Shown piece after piece: positions 11,862 to 21,606 of a stretch of DNA of 64,000 bases. The notes below the pieces were generated by a model. That model was not told the DNA's origin and ran no database searches. It worked only from the letters and a program-made list of their open reading frames with translations. Within the stretch, counting starts at the first letter, position 1. Each line of letters opens with the position of its first letter. The DNA lies in the NCBI GenBank assembly GCA_008704415.1, contig VXIS01000047.1, positions 124,001 to 188,000 of the forward strand, given 5' to 3'. This DNA comes from Sphaerosporella brunnea. Its lineage: Eukaryota; Ascomycota; Pezizomycetes; Pezizales; Pyronemataceae. The translations under genes were made by a program, and so were the position numbers.

Positions 11862-14384
11862 GTCCACGATCGAATCCCACATTATGTGTTGACCGTGTCT
11901 TTCTCCTTGCCCTCGTGCCGAGCGGCCAACCACGTCCACCGCGATGTCAATGGGGTGAAGGAGGAGCAAGGTGATGGAGAATGCAATGCTTTCCTATAAG
12001 GCGAAGAATATGACGCGCTACCCTTGGAAAGGGCTCACTTACAATCCGCCATTGCTATTCCACCAATTCACCCTCTCGATATCTCCAGTGAAATAACACA
12101 ATACAATCACTGTCTTCAGCGTGCCACCAACTAACGTTAACCCTTCGATCTGCGCAAAAATTTGTGAGGCCGCACAGCAGCCAACAGCAGCCTGGTGCCG
12201 GAGAAAACGACGTTTTCGCTGTCATTATTCTTCACTGAGGGTTGTCTATCTGATGTTGGTACAGCGACTACATCACTGAGGTCTCAGCAGCCTTGACCGT
12301 TCGGACTAGGCAACTAAACTTCACATCAATATACATTGCGCACCTAGAGGCCGCGTCTGTGGATTCGGTAGATTTGACATACTTGCCTGCCCAGCGCCAC
12401 TGCTGGTGAAGCTCACAACAACTTCAACTGCGTGTTTGCATAGCCAGACATGGCTGACCTGATGTTGCGGTTCGGAAAAACAAGTATGAATATCTGCTCT
12501 GCGGTCATGGGCGCTTGGTACTTGGTGGCGTGCGAACCCAATCACTAGGGATACTGGAAATACGGTGAGAGAAACACATCTTTGAGATCATGACATGGTG
12601 CCGTGGGTACATATGTGCTGGTGCTCTGAGTGTGCTGTGAATGTCAATACCAGTGGTGCATTGTTCTGCCAGGGCGGCATCTGATACCTGAGTAGGCAAT
12701 CGCGGGAAGGGTAGAACGCGCAGATTGCACCACATGGGGAATGCCAGTCGCACCGTTCTAGCTCATGAGCGCCGCCGTATAAGAACGCCGTTGTCCGAAA
12801 GCCAGTCTGAACGCTGGACGGCAAAATAGATGCAGGTTAGATTATGTCACACCTCCATTTTATCCGATGTGATCCACTCCCGGAATGCATGTTATTCCAC
12901 CGAACCTGGCTACATATTGTTCACAATCCCGATCGCACGTCCCAGAATGAGCTGTGTGTAGGATTTGTAGGACGTCTGACTGCTCAGCTTGCTCTGCGGT
13001 GCAAGCTCACTCGCTGCTGTAAATTTTGCTGTCAGCGGCACCAAACCGTACTCTCGTGGCTTTAACAATGCTTTCTGTCAACTCTGCAGATGCGGCCAGG
13101 CGCCTTGGTGTGTCGTTGGCAGCAGAACGCAGCCAATGATTTGCAGAACCTGCGCAGCCAAACCATGTAGCGCAGGGGCCCACGGAAACATGCCGTCGCC
13201 GGGAGAACAAGTTGCGGCATCATCAAAAGCCGGCAAATTCACCACCAGCTGCCCGGCTGCCTGCCGAGGAGCCCACTTACAGAAGGATTCAGGGCGATGG
13301 GTCCGCCCTCCCAAGAGCACAAACGTGCGGCACCTTCGCGCCGAGGTGATGTGTGTGGGCGACGGCATGCCGCAGGGGTTGGTATTTTCAATGGACAGAA
13401 GAATGCTCAGCGCCCCAACTGCTGCCGAAGTCGGTTTGGGTGACTGCACAGAAGCTTTGGCCAACAACCAAGCTTCAGCTGCTTCGATTGCGGCCGGCGG
13501 TGCACACAACCACAACCAACCCTATCGATTTTTTACGACGCGGACCGCATTGAGAATATCGGAAATTTATGATTGCAACGAGTCCAATTCCTGAACTAGG
13601 GTTTAGGATAATTGACCCTTAACCGCAGATTTCAAGAATTGTCATCTCACCAGTGTCCATCTCTTCACAGCTGGCATGGCAGCCCTTGATTGTCCTGAAC
13701 ATACTGAAATTGACCTTCGATCTGACCTGGGTTTATTTTCAAACGGTACCGCCAGCAAATCGTGTACCTTCGGTCATCAACGCCGAGTTTACGGTTCATC
13801 TGCAACGTCGAATGTTGTTGAACGATATTGGTTTCACCTGCCGCGTGACGGGCTTTGTTGATAGTGCGAGTACTGTCCGCTCGGCTAGAATGGCGGACCC
13901 AGGGTGACTGGGCCCAGCTGCAGGGTGTGTAACAGGCCGCCTTGAAATATTCGTATATTTGGAAGTGTTCCTTGACTGCTTCAGACAATGGCGAAGGTAG
14001 TTGTATCGGCCTCGATATTGTCCCGAAAGGTAACACCTTGTACAGTACGTATGATCTCTGATGGCAAGCATTTGGCGACAAATTGGGGTAAACGGAGGGG
14101 TCGCTCTGCCTTTGTCGTTATCACGTGGTAGTGTCAACGTCAGGAGAGTATGGAATAAGCATATGAGACTGTTGTTGTTGTCCGTTACGATGCAGTGGTT
14201 TTCAAGCAAAGCTTAGGTCTCGCCAGATTCGTTGCATCGCGTGGAGGTGGCAAGTGCGGTGGGCGTGCACCGTTATCTCGTCGGAGCGTGCTTGCTAGCC
14301 TGTATGTAGCTTGCTATGAGCTTGAACCAACTGCGTTCCGGTACTGCCTTTTCTGAGTCCGTTGTCCACCGGAACAATCTATGT
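11862..14384. other. no supportable gene
   Basis: Two overlapping opposite-strand frames (12989-13594 plus, 13078-13515 minus) are open over about 500 bp of GC-rich sequence, but neither resembles a known protein and neither excludes the other. A telobox-like AGGGTTTAGG lies near 13605 with no credible gene beside it. The rest is featureless. Confidence 0.4.
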
Positions 14385-14790
14385 ATTCCTATGTAGAGCC
14401 GTTGGTGTGGCGTTTTCCGGAGGCGTTTTACGGTTGTTTAACCCTGTGTTTCCGGCCGTCAGATTTCGAAACGAAGAGCCTGCGCAGCTCCACCGTCCTA
14501 GATCGGAGCCGTGGAGGAGCTTTAGCAACGATCCTGCGGAGCAACTACGCTGCTGTGCTCTATTAGGTTTGTAGATGGTTGTGAACTGGAATAGAATAGT
14601 ATTTATCCGTGCGGGTGCTAGCGGTTGAAGTGAAACGGTCTTGCCTCCTCAACCCCAACCTTCTACCTCCTCTATTTACTTTACTGCGCCGTCTTTCACA
14701 CCCACACGCCCTTACTACAACGTACACATGACTTTACATTAAGTGGCGCTGTATCAACGACTCCACGCCGTGTGGTCACCACACAGCTGT
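14385..14790. repeat. dispersed repeat, copy A
   Basis: Two segments, 14385-14575 and 14630-14790, are recognisably similar to 19115-19265 and 20345-20515. Shared landmarks include GTTGGTGTGGCGTTT and a GGAGCTTTAGCAACGAT-like string in the first, and GACGGTCTT-like, GTGGCGC and the palindrome GTGTGGTCACCACAC in the second. Here the two segments lie 55 bp apart, so this is probably the less disrupted copy. Confidence 0.5.
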
Positions 14791-15015
14791 TCACCAGTCA
14801 ATCATCAACGCCGACATGCACGTATTCTCGAGTCACGTTGTCTTCATGCGTGGAATGCTCCCATCCCCCAGACAGCCTCCAAATGTTCTGCATTGGCGGC
14901 CGCAGTCTGCATTTGTGCGCGGCCGACATTTTCCGACGTGACTTCAAAGGCGCCATTGGCGTCCTCCAGAGTACTACCCTCTTCCGCTATCCTCGTGGCG
15001 CCTTCGGCCAGGGTG

Positions 15016-15588
15016 TTACTCGCAGCCTCCATGCGTTTGGTCGACCTGCTTCCCGCTGTTGACATCTTTGCGGGTCCGATTCACGGCAGCAATGATGTGC
15101 TGCTCCATTTCCTGCACAATTTCCTTCACAATTTCCTTGACCTCCTCGCGAGTCGCGGCAATGGGGGCTGGTGGGGGCGGGGTGGCAACACTCTGGCCGG
15201 CGTCAACGCTCTGAGCAGCGGCATCTGGCGGTACAGCTGTGTCGAGCCCGTTGTCGTCCGGGAAATTGGGAGCGTCGGGAAGATCTTCATCCTCGTTTTG
15301 TAGTCTTGCAGCCCCTCGCCTCGCTTTGGAAAAAACAAACGCCACGGTTTCATCGAGAGGCGCAGGAGGGCCAGGTCGTTACCCGCTGGGCCTTGGACTG
15401 CAGTGACGCGTTCAACAACCTGTTCAGAAACCTGTACAGAGTCCTGCCGTGTGTTCAGCAACGGCTTCTAACTACCGTGCAAATCCAGACCTTGGGCGTT
15501 CGGAGTTTCCGGCGGTCCGGCGGGAAATACATTGCCATAAACGAACTCTGGCATTGGAATATGGAGGCGGCAGTATGTCTGGAACCAT
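15016..15588 (-). CDS. small acidic coiled-coil protein (three-exon model)
   Basis: The core is a minus-strand frame with a strongly acidic stretch (NEDEDLPDAPNFPDDNG), a proline-rich linker and an amphipathic helix (REEVKEIVKEIVQEMEQHI). It joins in phase to an upstream exon (VSEQVVERVTAVQGPA) through a 59-bp intron at 15324-15382 with a GTAACG donor and a TTTTTTCCAAAG acceptor. A first exon beginning at the ATG at 15588 is possible but its donor is weak. A TATA-like TTTATATG lies about 90 bp upstream of that ATG. A second coil-like frame runs on downstream (15065-14844) in another phase, so a frameshift or a missed intron near the 3' end is likely. Function unknown. It lies just downstream of, and on the same strand as, the HNH gene. 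Confidence 0.4.
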
Positions 15589-15780
15589 TGGGTACGTTCG
15601 TGCGCTATCACTCACCATTTCAGCAGCGTGTATCGCAAGCGTGACGCTGCTGGGGTATTGCAGTGGAACGCCTGGCATATAAAGAAGCAAGACAGCCAAG
15701 AAGAAGTCAAGGTATCCTCTGACAAAAACCCATTTTTTCCCTGAAAGCAAACCCTCCAAAACAGACACTCAACAGTCACG

Positions 15781-17451
15781 CTAGACGCCCCAGGTCTCAC
15801 TCAACCACCTGCTACCAGCCAACTGCCTGTCCGCTCTCTCCCGCCATCCGCAATACTGCCCGAATACCCCCGCATCCTCATCCTCCTCTGCGCTGTCATC
15901 ATCGCAGTCCGTCTCCTCCCCGTCCTCATCCGATGAATCATCGCCTGCGGTTGTTGTGTATTTCGAGTGCTTATTCTCCGCTACACGCCTGCGGTGCTCG
16001 AGGACCTGCGAGAACAGCCAAGGCGAGAACTTCAAGCGCAGCGGCCGCGAACGCGGGAGACTGGGCGGGCGACTAGGCGATGGAGAAGCAACGGGGGAGC
16101 CGCGGGTTTTCGGAGTGCATGTGCGGGGTTGGGGCAACACTGGGCTTGGGGAGTCGCGCACTGCGGCCTTTTCATCCGGCAGACGGGCACATGTGCGTGA
16201 TCTACCGCCGTCCGATAATTTCGAGCTGTCTGCGCCATTTCCTTCAGCGCCAGAAGAGGCGGCTGTGGGTGCTGCGGCGGATGTGCTATCGTTTCCTCCT
16301 TCCGAAGTGCTCTGTCCTTCGGTGCTCGAAGGGTTGTCGTCGTTCCTTCCTGGCCCGTCACGTCCGCGCCGACCGCGGACTCGCTTATCCGGTTCTACCC
16401 CTGCGTCCGGACTCCACCGCCGCTTCATCCCCGCCACCGCCCGCTGCTTGTTGGTTTCGGTCAAGCCCACCGCGCCGATGAGTGCCCATAGGGCCGCATG
16501 CAGCTCGAGGAGCACTGGCGAGGGTAGGGGCAGTTTCTCGGGGTCGTTGGTGAACAGCCGGAAGCGGTCGCCATTCCGGATACTTCTGGGATCGGTGAGG
16601 GGATTATACCTGTAGCGGGTGTCTCCTGAAAGCTGCGCGTCCAGCTCGCCGGGCAACATCGTGACCGACGTGGCCGTGTGCGTTCGCGTTTTCCAGTTGA
16701 GTTGCACGTCAACGATCCTGCTGGCGTCCGAGCACCCCAGCGTGACTGGGCGCAGCGTGAACAGTCCCCGATCGAACAGCGTGTGCATGCCGTTGCCCAG
16801 TGCCAGGCCGTTCGTCGGAGCGTAGCTTTTGTTGCCCCCGGCGAGCTGCCAGATCCGCCGTTGCCAGTCGGCGCCGAGAAGAATCGCCAGCATGAACCAG
16901 AAGATGCAGTTGCGGTAGGACGTCTTCGCCGCCAGAGAGTGCGGCAGAATGTGGCAGGCCTCGACGTTCAGGTCCGCGTGCGTGTGCGTCAGCATGCACC
17001 GATCGAGCTGGCGCCGCAAGCAGTCTTCCCGCAAGATTGCGTTGCGGCGCTTGACCGCGGAAGCAGTGATCTCCGCTTCACGGCCGCTGTCGGGTGGCGG
17101 CGTAACCAACACGTCTGAAAGACCGAGTGCCTGGGCAAGCGCGAGGAGGTCGTCCTGATTGTTGAAGCCGTCGGTATCGGCGTCCTCGCCGTCGCCCAGC
17201 ACGGTAGGCGAGTTGGCGGACGTTTTCTTCCCACCGCGATTCCGCGCGAGGATCAAGCCGTCGTAGATAACTGTAGCGAGCGTGCAGAGGTCGGCAGCGT
17301 GAAGCTCGGTGATCTTTTCGGCGATCGCGGGGCAGCGGCAGTGCGGCAGGAACGCGATCAGAATGTGAGTGCGCGTGTAGTCAAGCACTTCTGCGTCGTC
17401 CACGTTTTCTATGGCTTGCAGCGCGCGGCCCAGCAGCGCGTTGTCGTACAT
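15781..17451 (-). CDS. HNH nuclease domain protein (HNH_2-like), 556 aa
   Basis: The frame starts at the ATG at 17451. It is open further upstream, but only from a TTG, and a proline-rich alternative first exon could begin at the ATG at 17560. Residues 1-130 are helical with no known domain. Residues 145-240 carry the HNH_2 signature: C152 (RCMLT), H167 in ACHILP, the Asn of TNGLAL (N214), and H223/D227 in MHTLFDRG, followed by a beta-like FTLRP. The C-terminal third (about 395-556) is disordered, with Ser, Pro, acidic and Arg-rich patches. HNH_2 proteins of this size are expanded in mushroom-forming fungi and mostly uncharacterised. DNA cleavage is expected from the fold but not shown. All core residues are present, so it may be active. 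The antisense frames opposite it are shadows. Confidence 0.78.
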   Translation of the reverse strand: MYDNALLGRALQAIENVDDAEVLDYTRTHILIAFLPHCRCPAIAEKITELHAADLCTLATVIYDGLILARNRGGKKTSANSPTVLGDGEDADTDGFNNQDDLLALAQALGLSDVLVTPPPDSGREAEITASAVKRRNAILREDCLRRQLDRCMLTHTHADLNVEACHILPHSLAAKTSYRNCIFWFMLAILLGADWQRRIWQLAGGNKSYAPTNGLALGNGMHTLFDRGLFTLRPVTLGCSDASRIVDVQLNWKTRTHTATSVTMLPGELDAQLSGDTRYRYNPLTDPRSIRNGDRFRLFTNDPEKLPLPSPVLLELHAALWALIGAVGLTETNKQRAVAGMKRRWSPDAGVEPDKRVRGRRGRDGPGRNDDNPSSTEGQSTSEGGNDSTSAAAPTAASSGAEGNGADSSKLSDGGRSRTCARLPDEKAAVRDSPSPVLPQPRTCTPKTRGSPVASPSPSRPPSLPRSRPLRLKFSPWLFSQVLEHRRRVAENKHSKYTTTAGDDSSDEDGEETDCDDDSAEEDEDAGVFGQYCGWRERADRQLAGSRWLSETWGV

Positions 17452-17724
17452 GATCCGTGGGGGGCAGGTAGAGATGTCCAAGCGGCGGCGTCGCTGGCGC
17501 AGGAGGAGGCGGAGGCGGGGGCGGTAGCGGTGCTGGCGGTGCTGGTTGTAGTTGCGACATCGGTGGGCAGGTCGGCGACGCTCGGGGAGGGAGACAATTG
17601 TGGCTGCGTAGACACGAGGAGACTGGTATTGCTCGCGCCTGACAAGGTGAGCGAGGGGATGGTTTGCACCGCTAAGATGCAAGAGATATGGTTAGAGTGC
17701 GGTCGTCGTCGGAATGGTTGCTGG

Positions 17725-17733
17725 TTAGGGTTA
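17725..17733. promoter_or_regulatory. telobox-like motif upstream of HNH gene
   Basis: TTAGGGTTA on the plus strand, about 275 bp upstream of the HNH gene ATG. It is the same motif as found before other genes here. Role inferred only. Confidence 0.2.
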
Positions 17734-19114
17734 TTGGCGCTGGCTTGGTTGAACGCGCAGTCTGGAAAGGGTTAGCCCTCGGCGCGCAGTACAGGATCCG
17801 CCAAACCGTCACCGCGGCCACTCTGACAGTGGCGTAACATTGCATCGCCAACTTCCAGACTTGGGGTTGGCATCAGAGGGTTTGGACTTGTGCAAACAAA
17901 GACCACGGTGGTAACGACCTAACCGAACAGCTGTGAGTATGCAGACGTGGTTGAGCTGTGGCGTCTGTCGCGCCAGGAGACTCAATTGTCCAATGGCCAG
18001 AGAGTGGTGTGTGCAGCCTCTACTTATGAGGTCTTTCCAGCCAATTAAAGCGCTCACACTCGTGGGACAGCTTTCTCAGCCACCGCGGCTAGGATGTCGA
18101 TCAAAATATTCGTCCCGGAGTTAACGATGCGCTCTCCACCGTTGAACGTCGAGTTGATTGGATGATCGCTAATGAATACAACAATCACACCAGAAAACAT
18201 CGGACTGACAAGCATTATGAGTTGCGCAATGCGAAAGGTGACGAGGAGACCAGTCATAATGCATTGGTTGTGAACATTGGTGCCATGACGACGGAGAGGC
18301 GGCGTTGGGATGGTTAAATTCCCCGCGATGTCGCAATCTCATGAAGAAAACATAATTTCAGTCCAAAGCTCTGCAGCATTTCTTGCAAAGTTTGGAGTTT
18401 CACGCAGCAGTGGCCCCCAGAACTGCGGATTGCCCTTGGTTTTCTGGTTGAACACTAACCCTTGCTTCGCCTGCCACTTGCCCATGCTGGCCGGTCGACC
18501 CACACCAAGTGCTTATTCCGTCTGTGGTCAGCTATTTTGAGCATGTTTACCTGCCTCGATCACCCCGGTTCGGAGTCGCCAGTTGTTAGCGTATCTATAT
18601 CATCACTCATTCCTGAAACAATGGTCTTTGAAAGGCGTCGGCGATCGCGGTTATTGCGCGTTGGTGCCGCCGGTTGTGCTTGGTCCTATACATAGAAAGT
18701 TGAGCATCCCAACCCGATGCCTGAGCGCTTCTGCTCCGCGCGGGCGGTCCAGCAGTGCTGAGCAAGGGCATAGCAACCCCGGTGCTGTGAAGTGAAAAGC
18801 ATTGAACAGCGCGTCTTCATACTGCTGTCCCCAGATATGGCAAGGACATGAGGTGTGCGTCTTTCTCAGCATCCGCAATCACAGCTCTTCGAGTGTGCCG
18901 ATGGATGTCGGCAGGTTGTCGGGAATGAGTGCTCCGAGCCGGTGTTGCGCTTCCCTTATATTGAATATGTGTCGGCTGGCTTGTTCAAGATGATAATTGG
19001 CCGTTCGGAGAGTCATGATCGGCTATTTCAAGGCCTCGGTTGGGGCATAGGTGGCTCACGACGATGTTGGCGCCATCGTTGCATTGATATAAAATCCGAT
19101 CTGTCTATCAATAC
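17734..19114. other. no supportable gene
   Basis: Upstream of the HNH gene I find only frames shorter than 85 codons, mutually overlapping and unrecognisable, and no terminal-repeat element. Confidence 0.4.
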
Positions 19115-20515
19115 GCTTATGACGCAGTTGGTGTGGCGTTTCACGGTGACTGAACCCTAAGTTTCCAACCGTAGGATTTTGGAGCGAAGACACAGCCTCG
19201 CTCAACCATTTTGGATCAAAGCCGTGGCGCAGCTTTAGCGACGATATGGGGGCAACTCGCTTTGATCCGGACCTTCGGTAAGAGCGAGGTCACCCGCAAT
19301 TCACTGGCGAATGAGACCTCACGATTCGGTAGTGCGCGGTCTCTCAACTTTCATATTTCGGTAAATGCAAATACGCTCACGCATCAAGTAAGGCGAAACA
19401 TGTACTCAACTGCCTGTGGCTTTTATAAACGCGTTCCTTCAACGCCTCGGTCCCATAATGTGTGTAGGTCTCCTGAATTTGAATACAAGCTCATCCGATA
19501 CTCCGTTTGGACCGAGAGCGTGCGAGGTATCATTTGTCGAACAGCATACAAGCTGCACCCGCAATCCCTTCGGACACCAATCCTGGCTGCTCCCCACACA
19601 TACGCAATCATGTGTATCTGGGGATGATATTTGCGTAAAAAGAGGCATGGATGGCCGCACGCTGAATCATTTCCTCCACACGGCTTCTTGTCAGGCTCCA
19701 ACACAATAATTCCCTTTGCACACTTGAGGCATCCGTTGATCCATGTCTGACCGGCCCGCTCCTTCTCGCTGGGACTGAAACACTGCAGCTTCAGCACACG
19801 CTGCAATTCTTGCTCAGCTACACTTTCATCGGCCCTTATTTGACATTCAGCGGCTTTGATAGTCGCGGGTAGGGACTTACTTGCCTGCAGTAGGGTTGTT
19901 GCACGCTCAAGGATGGGAAGCTCCATAATTGAATAGAAACGTCGCGTTGTGAGGTCGTGTTTGCCGTCTGTCGGCAAGTCGCTCTACCCATCGACGGCAC
20001 CAAGCCTTCCGCCTCACAGGTTGCCGCTCACCGCGAAAGTCTGGGCAACTTCACGTGCCGGTTTAAAGCGCGTTGCACCATACTTCGGAGCGACTGCCCA
20101 GCGGCCTATTCACACGTGAACATCTGTGTGGTGACGGCACGTTGTGCAGTCATTACTCCAGCGCCAGTAACTGTAAATTCATATGCACGTTGCAGTCAGG
20201 GCGGATGTGTTTGAAACACGGCAGTTGCTTTCATTCAGTGTCGTCGCTCACCCTCCTGCGCGGCTTTCCTCCACAATGCGGCCGGCATCACAGCTGATCA
20301 ATCAGCGCCCTGCTTTGCCGTGTTTAGCCATGGCGTTGAGCCCCAGCGTTCAGTGAGACGGTCTTCCCTCCTCGACCGCAACTCGCTGTTGTCTTTACTT
20401 TTGTGCGTCGTATTTCACACACATACGCTCCGACGTGACACCAAACAGATGAACTTGCATCAGGTGGCGCGGTCCGGATGACTGCAAACCGTGTGGTCAC
20501 CACACGGCTATTGAC
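19115..20515. repeat. dispersed repeat, copy B, interrupted
   Basis: Segments 19115-19265 and 20345-20515 correspond to the two parts of copy A, in the same order and orientation. In copy A they are 55 bp apart; here about 1.08 kb separates them. That intervening DNA holds a 167-codon frame (19423-19926). The simplest reading is that copy B was interrupted by an insertion, or that copy A lost the middle. Confidence 0.45.
19423..19926 (-). CDS. hypothetical Cys-containing protein, 167 aa
   Basis: ATG-initiated frame. The first 60 residues form a charged helical region (MELPILERATTLLQASKSL, then a run with many E/Q/R). A Cys-bearing middle follows (CLKCAK, then CGGNDSACGHPC) spaced like a possible metal-binding knuckle. 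The last 50 residues look less protein-like, so a splice site or decay may cut it short. It sits inside the DNA that separates the two halves of dispersed repeat copy B, so it may belong to an inserted element. No family recognised. Confidence 0.38.
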   Translation of the reverse strand: MELPILERATTLLQASKSLPATIKAAECQIRADESVAEQELQRVLKLQCFSPSEKERAGQTWINGCLKCAKGIIVLEPDKKPCGGNDSACGHPCLFLRKYHPQIHMIAYVWGAARIGVRRDCGCSLYAVRQMIPRTLSVQTEYRMSLYSNSGDLHTLWDRGVEGTRL

Positions 20516-20611
20516 TCGGATTATAAAGGTGACGATAGTCATGGACAAGTCGCGTTGATTCGTTTGGATGATACATCAAGAATCCTCGGACTCGACTGTC
20601 GTCAGTATAGC

Positions 20612-21351
20612 TAGTGATGGACACGAGCCAGCTCGAATCAATCCTGCAAGGTCAGCTCGAGCTGGCTCGGCTCGTCGAGGTGGAGGCTCGGGCTCGCGTC
20701 CGAGCCTTGGGTGAGCTCGAGCTGCAGCTCGAGCTGTCACGCTTTACCACATAATTGTAGGGCAGAGTATTCAACATTTCTAGAAATATAAACTGGATAA
20801 AATTCTTCGGCATGCGCATCATTCACACTATCTAGCAGTGATTCCTGATGGGTATCGGGGACCTGAACCTCATTGCCACTGTCGATGTCTCCTGCCTCCT
20901 CCTTGCTTAACCTTTCACGTTCCCACTGCTACACATCATCCTGCCCCAACCAGCTTGTAAGCAACAAGCAAGCGCCACTTGAGGTTCCCAAGAGCCTATT
21001 TCGCTTTTTGGTAATAAGATCTCCAGGTTGGAAGTAAAGACTCTCAGCCAGGACACTTGTGGTATAGAGGTATATTAGCGAGCATCCAGTGAATATACCC
21101 CAGTTCCATGATAGCTTTTTAAAATAAGCAGCACGCTCATCCAGGGGCAGTGCATCCGTCGATTTGTCTGCCATAGCTCTGCTGGTGGTGGTCCACCCGC
21201 TGGAAGTTGATAGTAATGGTCCGCTGAAGAGTAGGTAGGCAGCATTCGGTTGCGTGACCGGAACAAGCGACTCGACTATACGACATATTTGATTGTCTGT
21301 TTTCATTGTACAACACTCGCTGTAATTTCCATTCCCATCAACCCGCCCCAT
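20612..21351 (-). mobile_element. hAT transposon relic (C-terminal domain and one end)
   Basis: At 20612 a hAT-like terminus begins with TAGTGATGGACACGAGCC and is followed by a dense run of GAGCTCGAGC-type subterminal motifs to about 20740. The minus-strand frame 21351-20929 ends in the hAT C-terminal dimerisation motif: AESLYFQ-x-GDLITKKRNRLLG, then ACLLLTSWLGQ. Only the C-terminal part of the transposase is present and no second terminus could be found beyond 21351. The copy is truncated and inactive, of the same family as the compact element at 55.5 kb. Confidence 0.6.
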
Positions 21352-21453
21352 CAGAACCCCCGATCACCGATCGAACGTCGAGGTAGCAAGTTGTGGTGAC
21401 TTTTATGGAGGGAGGAAAAAGGGCTGCCTGATGAACGCGTCTCACGTGTTACT

Positions 21454-21485
21454 TAGGGTTTAGGGTGGTCGTTAGATTAGGGTTT
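21454..21485 (+). promoter_or_regulatory. telobox-like cluster upstream of minisatellite gene
   Basis: TTAGGGTTTAGGG followed within 20 bp by TTAGGGTTT, ending about 120 bp before the first ATG of the gene at 21607. This is the densest of the telomere-repeat-like motifs in the window. It could be a promoter box or an interstitial telomeric remnant. Confidence 0.3.
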
Positions 21486-21606
21486 GCACCTAGCGGCTGT
21501 TTGCACCTCATACGTGAAGAAACTGGCGCCAGCCTCTTTATCCTCCCAACAATCCACACCCAGACATTATTGAACTCCTCAGCGTCAAACTATCAAGCTA
21601 CATCCA

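Noticed and set aside
11868..11882. GATCGAATCCC as a possible tRNA T-arm
   Set aside because: No acceptor, D-arm or anticodon stem could be paired upstream.
12989..13594. Overlapping opposite-strand frames of 201 and 145 codons
   Set aside because: Neither resembles a protein family, no introns or promoter features favour one strand, and GC-rich sequence alone can explain both.
16080..17234. Several plus- and minus-strand frames of 80-220 codons inside the HNH gene
   Set aside because: Shadows of GC-rich third positions; only the 15781-17451 frame carries the HNH residues.
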